Shown: piece after piece, positions 12,189-22,000 of the stretch
Position numbering within the stretch: position 1 is the stretch's first letter
Layout: each line of letters starts with the position of its first letter
From: Enoplolaimus lenunculus
Lineage: Eukaryota; Nematoda; Enoplea; Enoplida; Thoracostomopsidae
Direction of reading: 5' to 3'
Length of the DNA: 64,000 nucleotides
Assembly (NCBI GenBank): GCA_030248215.1
Contig: JASANG010001671.1
Location: forward strand, 26,009-90,008
Translations under genes and position numbers: made by a program
The notes under the pieces: generated by a model
What the model was told of the DNA's origin: nothing
The model's input: the letters and a program-made list of their open reading frames with translations, nothing else
Databases searched by the model: none

Positions 12189-12659
12189 TATTTTTAAACA
12201 TTAAAAATTGTTTGCTTATCGGATATAGTGGAAAATTATACTCAAATAATGTTTAGGTACTAAACTCTTCAGTGTATATGTCGTAGGACAATCTGCTATC
12301 TAATCCAACAACTAGTGGGCTTAGATAAATCTGCTAAATCTACAAATAGTAGAGTGCGATATACAGAGATGTAACACCATCGCTGTTTGGTTATCGGCAT
12401 TGACGATGACTAAATAATTGAATCTGATTGGTTCAAAAGCTCAATAGCGGTTTTAGCTCAGACCAAACTGTTATTACATTCAAATCGCAGATTGACCTAT
12501 GCCAAATTGCATTTAGCCCTTAAATCGCTGGTCGATCCCAATGGAGGCGCCCCTGGTTTTTGTTTAAAGCTCACAATTTAGAGTTAAGTACTCCTGTAAT
12601 GGTCCAAGCACATGACGTACTCTTTTAATACGTTTACTCTTTATTATACTCTTGATAAA

Positions 12660-13021
12660 TTATAAACGAACATAAAGCTCAACACAAACATAACAAGCTA
12701 ATATGGCTAAAAATGCTAATATTCTTAAAATCACCTCAAGTTGTGTGATTTGACAGAAAATCCGTTTCAGCCAAGATCCCAAATTAACGGTTATTTCCTT
12801 GTTTTGACTACGATTTGTAATAGGAATAACACGTTTGCCGGTCCATGTGTTTGTTTGTTGCTGTTGCTGTTGTTGTTGTCTGCTGGTTGCTCGGAAAACG
12901 AACCGTCGCACTTTGAACAGCGTCGAGTTAATTTCGTTTCGGTATTTGGTTATCGCATTAAAGCCAACAACTAACACTAGTGCAATCATCAGCGTGAAAC
13001 AGTTTGTAGTTGCAAAATAGG
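12660..13021 (-). CDS. pLGIC terminal exon: M3, polyQ loop, M4, stop
   Basis: After acceptor TATTTTAG: AYFATTNCFTLMIALVLVVG (M3), a basic loop with eight Gln in a row coded by mixed CAA/CAG, then WLKRIFCQ and the final hydrophobic M4 (RILAFLAILACYVCVEL) four residues before the stop. The CC at its start completes the G left by the previous exon. Confidence 0.8.
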
Positions 13022-16000
13022 CTAAAATACACAATAAATAAAGGGATTGCAAAATCTGTACCCTGGAAATTTTTCATTTTAAAAAGAACAGCCTTCAGGC
13101 CGTCTCAAAAATTGTTGGTTAATATTGTATGCAGCAAGTGGGATCGCTTAAAAACAGGGACATAAGCTTGATTTATTTCGGAAGGAGACGTAACCGATGG
13201 ACGAAGGATGCCTCAGCCCCGGTGGAATCATTTTGAGCCGCTAGGAAATGTTGTACTTAGCTTGTAAAAGTCTTTAAAAACCCTTGTATGCCCCGCCTGA
13301 ATAACTTTTTATATCCCGTAGCAAGGTGAACTGGTAACCCAGAAATTTTGCATAAGGTATGTCGCCGTTTGACCCCTACTTGAATACAACCGCTGATACA
13401 TTGCCAATCAGGCGTTGATTTACGATATCTGGCCTACCGAACAAATGCCGATTGTGAATTTTGGCCAATCAAAAAATGCAAAATTTTGGTTGTGTAATTA
13501 TTTGTATAAATGGCCAATGATGTTACGGTTCATTTTAACAGAGGGCCTGCCAGCCTAATGCTATTCGCCAAATGCTCATCCAATCGACGGCTGGTCCTAT
13601 CAATGACTAGTCGTTAATGCTTCTCCAGGACGCTAGTACAAATCTGAAAAGTTGTTACGGGCCTATGAATCCAAGGACCAACTTACGGCCGACAGTAATT
13701 TAAGGCGCCTGCCGACTTTGAATCTGGGTTATTTATGGACTGGAAGGCTTAGTCTCTGTGTTATTAAGAGACTGGAAGGAAGACTAAAGATTTGGCTTAG
13801 GCTTATACTTAGAATTAAGCTTATGATAATGATTAGCTTATGTTTAGGCTTACGCTTAAACTTAACTGTAGGATTAGCAATAGGGCCCATGTATAGAACA
13901 GGGCCGGAACAGTAGTATAAGCATAGTCCTAAGCCTAAGCCTAAGCCTAAGCTTAAACATAGGCATGAGCTTATTCCTAAGCCTAAACCTAAGCCTAAGC
14001 AAAAAAGTAGTCTAAAGCTTAAACTGTCTCTATTATAGCCCCTCCGGAAAATGATCCGGCACTGTTCTATACATGGGCCAGCAATAGGCTTAGGTTTTAG
14101 TAAGCAAGCAGGTCTTTATCATATGGGCCAAAACTTACCAACTCGAGGTACGCGTGCCGTTGTCGCTGGCAGTGTTTTAATTAAACAATCAAACGTCATT
14201 GAATAAAACACAAATCCAGCCAATAGAAGAGCGATTGAAACTTGAAAATTTTGAGTTAAAAGTGAAGTTAAAACAAATAACGCGACTCCGACGTACGGCA
14301 GATAAATTGTGACCGCAAGCGGTCCTGGAACGCGACGAAATACAAACACAACGACATTGGTTGCGTTCGAAATATCCGAACGGCGCATTGGAGTTTGACT
14401 GAATTGGCTACCGGAAAATATTTCCGCCGTCCAGCCGGACATACGAAATTCATTCAGTCTAAAATTCGATAAAGTTTGTTACAACTCAGTGGTGGGTTGA
14501 GAAATTTGTGATTGAATAGGCTCTGAAATATATACAATAGTGAAAAAACACACATTACAAACTGTAAGCACAATTTCGACCATGTATAGAACTTGCCGGA
14601 TCGTTTACCAGAGGAGCTAAAATAGTGGCAGTTAAAGCTTTAGACTAATTTTTGCTCAGGCTTGGGCTTTAAGCTTAGGAATAGGTTCATCCATACGCTT
14701 ATGCTTAGGCTTAGATTTAGGCATAGGAATATGCTTATACTTCTGTTCTGGCCCTGTTCTATACATGGACCAGGGGACGAAAGTACACTGTACCACCTCA
14801 ACTTACGGATGGTTCCTGTAGGTGGCTGTGCCACACTTAAACCTATTTCAAACTAAAAACTAAAACTAAAATAAAACCCTATATCAAAACCACACCTTAA
14901 GGGAGTCCCTGGCTCCACCTAGTCTCTCTTAGAACTTAAGTTAGGCTTAGGCGTGGCTACAAAGCGTAGAAAATGTTAAAATCGATGCTATGGCGGCTGT
15001 GTCCGCAATGTCAAACTTACCTGGGCCCTGCGTGGCCGTATAATGTGGTTGAATATTGTTTTATATCGTGTGGGCCTATGCTGCGAATAACGACATAGCT
15101 AGGCTATGTCAGCACCAAAATGGTGCTTGATTATTGAGTGTCTCCGGCGTGTTGTTGTTGTTGTTGTTAGTACCGGATGTGTGGCTCTCGACCTCAACCG
15201 CATTGCGGACACCCAATTGTGGGTGTCGGCAAAAATGCAAATGAGGTCGAGATGCCGATTTGGGTAGCCAGGACCGGAATCAGTAATCTACTTCTGACTA
15301 GTTGAAATCGGTGCGCGAATTTACAATTATCGGCTTGTGTATTTCTGCAGTTTTTACGGTGTTTATTGCGAATCTCTTGGAAAGTAGCGGACTTGGGTAA
15401 GTAAGGCTTAGTCGAATTCGGTTAAGAATTGTCACGGAGGCTGAAGGATGTGAAGGAAATTACGGCATTACGGATTTTATTGGTGTTGCGCAGGGCGCAG
15501 GATCCACCCAGTATTGAATACTGGTGTTATGTGCTAAAAAGGAACTTGGGGTATTAAAGGAAACCTGGGAAAAAGTAGTCTAATAAATCTAACGGGGTTA
15601 GATTTGTTATTCTACAACGGCTGGGCCAAATCTAACGGGGTTAGATTGGTCGGAAATTTGGTGTAACTCTAACGGGGTTAGAGTACACGGTTTAACGGGG
15701 TGTAATTCTAACGGGGTTAGAATTGCACGGATTCTGGAAAAACGGCAAAAGTATTGGGTACGGTAAAGCCAGTGGCTGGATTAAATCAGATTCAGACGTC
15801 GGCTTTAAGGATTCCGGCTCGGGTTACCAGTTAAATTGCATAACCTGTGATTTGCTGGCCTTAATTTTGGGTATTTTGTGTCCTACGGGTTGCGGGTACC
15901 AGTTAAATTGCATAACCTGTGATTTGCTGGCCTTAATTTTGGGTATTTTGTGTCCTACGGGTTGCGGGTACCAGTTAAATTGCATAACCTGTGATTTGCT

Positions 16001-19000
16001 GGCCTTAATTTTGGGTATTTTGTGTCATACGGGTTGCGGGTTGGGATTTATAATAAACATTTACCGGCCGCGTTTTACTAAATCAGAGCGATAAGCATAC
16101 ATCGAGGAAAGAACTATACAGGATACAGGCTTAAGTCAAAATCACGAACTTCTCACATGGTGAAAGGCCTTTGTAAAGATCAGAGGCAGTACATTTTTTG
16201 AAGCTTAAGATTTGGACGAATGTTTTGCTTAGGCTTAGGCTTAGGCTTTAGGCTTAGGAATAGGCGCATCCATATGCTTATGCTTATGCATAGATTTAGG
16301 CATAGGATTATGCTTATACTTCTGTTCTGGCCCTGTTCTATACAGGATCCCACAATTTTAGCACTAAATGTTAGCATAAGCTTAGGGTTTTGATCCGTGT
16401 TGCGGGCGAGGAAACGGTTAGACTTGGGAGTCCATTTTGGATCCGCCAGAAGTAATGACGGATTCAGCGGATAAATTTGTGATATACTCCATCCAAGCCA
16501 GACCAACGAAAAAGTAAATAGATTGGCATTTAATACAAAAACGTGAGTATTTTCGTGATTCGCGTTATTGGATAACATTTCTCGGAAATTATACCTGTTT
16601 TGGCTCCTAATTGCTGGGATATGAGACTTGCGTCTGACCTTTTGAGACCCATTTAGGGTTGCGCTATAATTTGTTGACGTGCAGCGCCGTCCGTCACCCC
16701 CAAGGTACCGTCCGGCGCCGTTCGTCAATCATACGGCGCCGTCCGGCACAGTACGGCGCGATCCGCTCCTTTTCGGCGCCGTCCGGCACAGTACGGCGCG
16801 ATCCGCTCCTTTTCGGCGCCGTCCGGCACAGTACGGCGCGATCCGCTCCTTTTCGGCGCCGTCCGGCACAGTACGGCGCGATCCGCTCCTTTTCGGCGCC
16901 GTCCGGCACACTACGGCGCGATCCGCTCCTTTTCGGCGCCGTCCGGCACAGTACGGCGCGATCCGCTCCTTTTCGGCGCCGTCCGGCACAGTACGGCGCG
17001 ATCCGCTCCTTTTCGGCGCCGTCCGGCGCAGTACGGCGCGATCCGCTCCTTTTCGGCGCCGTCCGGCACAGTACGGCGCGATCCGCTCCTTTTCGGCGCC
17101 GTCCGGCACAGTACGGCGCGATCCGCTCCTTTTCGGCGCCGTCCGGCACAGTACGGCGCGATCCGCTCCTTTTCGGCGCCGTCCGGCACAGTACGGCGCG
17201 ATCCGCTCCTTTTCGGCGCCGTCCGGCACAGTACGGCGCGATCCGCTCCTTTTCGGCGCCGTCCGGCACAGTACGGCGCGATCCGCTCCTTTTCGGCGCC
17301 GTCCGGCACAGTACGGCGCGATCCGCTCCTTTTCGGCGCCGTCCGGCGCAGTACGGCGCGATCCGCTCCTTTTCGGCGCCGTCCGGCACAGTACGACGCG
17401 ATCCGCCACTTTTCGGCGCCGTCCGGCACAGTACGACGCGATCCGCCACTTTTCGGCGCCGTCCGGCACAGTACGACGCGATCCGCCACTTTTCGGCGCC
17501 GTCCGGCACAGTACGACGCGATCCGCCACTTTTCGGCGCCGTCCGGCACAGTACGACGCGATCCGCCACTTTTCGGCGCCGTCCGGCACAGTACGGCGCG
17601 ATCCGCTCCTTTTCGGCGCCGTCCGGCACAGTACGACGCGATCCGCCACTTTTCGGCGCCGTCCGGCACAGTACGGCGCGATCCGCTCCTTTTCGGCGCC
17701 GTCCGGCACAGTACGGCGCGATCCGCTCCTTTTCGGCGCCGTCCGGCACAGTACGGCGCGATCCGCTCCTTTTCGGCGCCGTCCGGCACAGTACGGCGCG
17801 ATCCGCCACTTTTCGGCGCCGTCCGTCACTGTGCGGTATTCTACGCAAATAACTCACGTACGATAACGTATGGTGACGGACAGTGACGGACGGCGCCGTA
17901 CGTGTGCCGGACGGTGACGGACGGCGTCGGACGTCAAGTATATCGCAACTCTTAGTTGTCCAAGGTTTCTTCTGAGTTTCATCGAATCAAAACATCGATG
18001 TCTCGTCTGACAGGGACCTGTTAATAGTAGACCCGTAGCGAAGCTCACTGCACTGGGCAAGATACAAATTCGAGGTTGAAACTTTATACCTCGTTGGCAC
18101 TGAATTTTCCTATGACGCGGCTCAAGTGCCATTGGGGCCCATCTCTCGCTACGGGCTGGGTTCGGACAAAGAACATTTAGCGAGAGTGCAAGCAAAAATG
18201 TTCCGAAGATACAATTCTTTTATCGTCCCCATGTCATTTTTGAGCAACACAGAACAATCTGCATACGCGAATTATTCAGAAACATCTAAAGAATATTACG
18301 ACTCGTCGTATGAGCAGTGCAAATTTTGCGCAAGATGTGCGAACTCCCGCGTGCTCGAGTGTCAATCTCGGCTCCTACCGTGCGGCAGCGATTCGAATTC
18401 TGACTTGAAATGAGTTCGTTTACGAAACAGTGAATATTCATGTGATAAAGGGTTTATGCTGGCGCTTTTTTAAAAAATTGGGGCCCATGTATAGAACAGG
18501 GCCGGAACTGTAGTATAAGCATATTTCTAAGCCTAAGCCTAAGCCTAAGAGTACAAGCTGTCGGTTTTAAAATTGAGTGTAAACGAAAAGTGGGTTGTGA
18601 TATCGCTTTGACGCAGGCTATTTTAAGAGAAAGTAAATACTGCGAAAGTTTATTTCCACGTTTAGAAGACAAACCGTTTTTAATTCAGAAGCCTGTAAGC
18701 AAAGCTTTTGGTTTTATCAAGAGTCGATAATGACGCTTTTATTACAAGAGTATGGAACTGGGTACATTCTGTGTAGAAAAGAATCCACCCGGCACGTGTT
18801 GTGTTTTTGCTCCACCCCCCTTTATTTAGAGGGGGACAACCGGTGCGAACCAGGACATTTTAGGTATGCGGTGCCAAATATGGTCCCCTTTATTTATGTG
18901 ACAGCGACCTGCACTCTAAACATGGGGGTCGCCAAAAACGCAACATCCGGCGGTAGATTTTTATACCGTACGGAACCCAAAGAGTTGCACCCTCTTGTCA

Positions 19001-22000
19001 TTATGCCGTCTTGGTTTTACCAAGACTTACGTATCAGTACTGAAATATAAAATAAGATCAACGTGGTTGTATTTGCAACCCTGATAAATTTCTTTCGCAA
19101 ATTTTACTCCAGCCTGAAAACTGCGAAACGCTTTTCGTTGCATTCGGTTTCACTTCACATGAAGTTTGTTACATCATGTTTTATTGGCTTTCAAATTGCG
19201 TATGTGTTTGCATACAGCAATAACAACAGTTGGAACGCTGCCCAAAATACGTATGTGGCGCTTTTCAGCTTTATAGATAGATATTTGGCAAATAAAATAT
19301 TTGTCAATACACCAAAATGCAGTTTACACGACGTTATATCCATCGTAAATGAAATCAGAGACTGTTCGACTTACGGATCCGTATTGTTCCGCGTCTGCGC
19401 AATATCAATCTTTGGATGCTGGACTTGAGATCCCTGTAACACGGACGGCAACAGCTCTTGATCTTCAATGGTCATTTTGCATATTTGAACGTCATTTGGA
19501 TAATTGTCAAAATTGAGTGGACATTGGACAGCGGCGCTTATTTGAAACACAACAACAACAACGCCGATCGCATAAACAGAGGCTTGTTCGAAATAAGCTT
19601 GCCGAATTCGTGACAGCGACAGGCGACCAAAAGATCTGAGTAAATATTTACGAAACCAATATAATTAATATCACGACAATTCGTCATCCGACAACTTGCA
19701 ATCCGATATATCATCGCGGTGTATAATTTGGCGCCAAATCATTATGGTTAGGCTTAATAGGATTTAGGTTTAGGATTATGCTAAAGCCTACTGTACATTG
19801 CGTTAGGATGCTGTCAGGCGGTTAAGATGTGGCTTTACATTGGCAAATCAACATCGCTGTGCGACACGGAATAAGTAGCAAAAATAAAAAAATACTGATT
19901 CGCTGCGTAAGCTTGCAGTACAACGTTGCAATTATTGCCGCCGATCCATGAAAAGGTACATGATTGAATTTGAAAAATTTTTAATATTTACTTTCTTTTG
20001 AAATTGCAAATTTTAAAATCGTTACAATTCCTGCATGCTGTTCTTTCAAATTACAGTCAGTTTGCAAACTGAAATTAATTCATTAACGCGCGATCACGAA
20101 TTGAAACTGAATATATTAATTGGGAGTTTCTCTTGTGATCAATTTTATCAAAAATTTGAAAATTCAGTTTGTAAACTGAAATAAAATATTTTATAAATTT
20201 ATTAATTTGTCGGAATGACTGGAAATTTTCCACCACAGTGTCCCTGCTTATTGTGGACCATGCATTAGCAAATCTGACGCTGTACCCTTTTGACTATTTT
20301 AGTACCGTCTGGCATGTGAAACCAACACATGTGCGTTCTTCTCGTCAAAAATTTGACCAGAAACACCTCCCTTCAGGCGTCGCCAACCAAAAGTATAGAG
20401 TCACCGTACCGTTAATGATTTTTTTCGATAGCCTGCATTGCGCAGCGCAATAAATATGTGGTAGAAAACTTAGGGTGACGCTATATTTGACCCTCAAGTC
20501 AAAAATTTTTTGTTCACAAATTATTAAGCAATGCCATGCGGCAATTTAGGCCGTGTTGCCAAACGGTGACGTCATTAAAAGGGTCAAAAAGTATAACGTC
20601 ATAAAATGGTCAAAAAGTATAACGTCATCCTTACTCAACGATACGCAAGCGTGGAACCCATATCTTGCGAACACTGAGATACGTATGGTGAATGCCGTAG
20701 TAGGGCGGACGTGAGCTGTCCCATCGTAACGATTGATCAAACCAGTTCTAAATTTAAAAATATTTATTCAACAACATATGAATTAAAATCCAAATACCTT
20801 GCTAAAATTAACCGCTACTCTGTAAAAACGCTCTGCTTAAAATGCTATAGTTATATTTTGCTAACTTTTTTTAAGAATAAGTGTACTAAATATTGAGTAT
20901 CTTTGCTTAAATAATGTAAATAAATAAAACTACTGCTGTTATTTCCTGATAAGTTAAATAAATGTAAACTAAAAATTTTGTGTTTGCTTAAAATTAAGTA
21001 AAACGTTGCCAAACATCATAGGAAGTAATACCGACACTTAATTTGGCAACAGTTTTTACTTAATTTTAAGTATATTGTTTATGGAGTAATGGACGAAAAA
21101 CATGTCTCGTAGGTTCAGGACCCCGTTGCTAGGGTATCCGAACCATCCAGCTCTAAGATGGAGCACCCTGTAAACTCATCTAGGAACACCGCAATAACAC
21201 TGGGACGCAACAATTATTCAGACTGGTTTACTGTTTTGGCGACCCATATTGCTTTAAGGGGCGTCCAGGTTTCTGGTGGGTCTGCAAAAGAGTAGGTTTA
21301 CATTCTAGACTACATTTTTTGCTTAGGCTTAGGCTTAGGCTAAGGCTTAAGCTTAAGAATACCTAGATTTTTGCAACGCTTAGGCTTAGGCTTATGCGTA
21401 GGAATACGCTTAATCTACTGTTACGCCCATAAAAGTAACATTGGTCGTTTTGGCAGTGCTCGGTTCAAGTGGCTTCGAGAGATTTTTGGAAAGGAAGCAC
21501 TCGGAGAGTTCACACAACTTACAATCAGACCCGGAGCAGGCATCACCATAACCCATTTGGGGGAAACGTTCCACATGCATCACCCAGACCAGCCAGTTTA
21601 AATATAAATCCCCGTAGATTTAAAATGCGTCTGGCTTGTCGCTCGCTTGCGAATTTTCATTCGCTATTTCAACTCTGTCGTGATTTTATTAATGACATGT
21701 TTACGCGTAAACTCGTTTAAAATCTTACATATTTTCAGTTTAAGCTAAACTTATGAACTCTTAGACACACATAATTTCTGAGCTGCACTTGTTACTTAAG
21801 CTAAAAATAAGTTTACTTAAATTTGTGTTAAACTTAAAAATACGTTAGTGTAAGTAAATTCAAGTTTAGTTAGTCCGTCCAGCGATTTAAAGTTTACTTC
21901 AACTGATATTCCAGTTTAGTTAAGCTATAATTTAAGTTTAAGGTGTTAGAGAGTTTTTACTTAACATAAAATACGCATTCAAAAGCAAACATTAAAGCAT

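Noticed and set aside
16390-16660. Minus-strand frame with NLFTFSLVWLGWS as another pLGIC exon
   Set aside because: It sits in the intron between two exons that already join in phase and has no convincing splice sites or family motifs.
16659-17866. Five long open frames (290-397 codons) on both strands
   Set aside because: They are translations of the 40-bp satellite. The unit lacks stops in several frames, so length carries no meaning.
18126-18413. Plus-strand Cys-rich frame
   Set aside because: Lies in a large intron, no family match, no clear start context or splice sites; left unassigned.
19063-19428. 121-codon plus-strand frame
   Set aside because: Overlaps the antisense of the Cys-loop exon; no recognisable domain.
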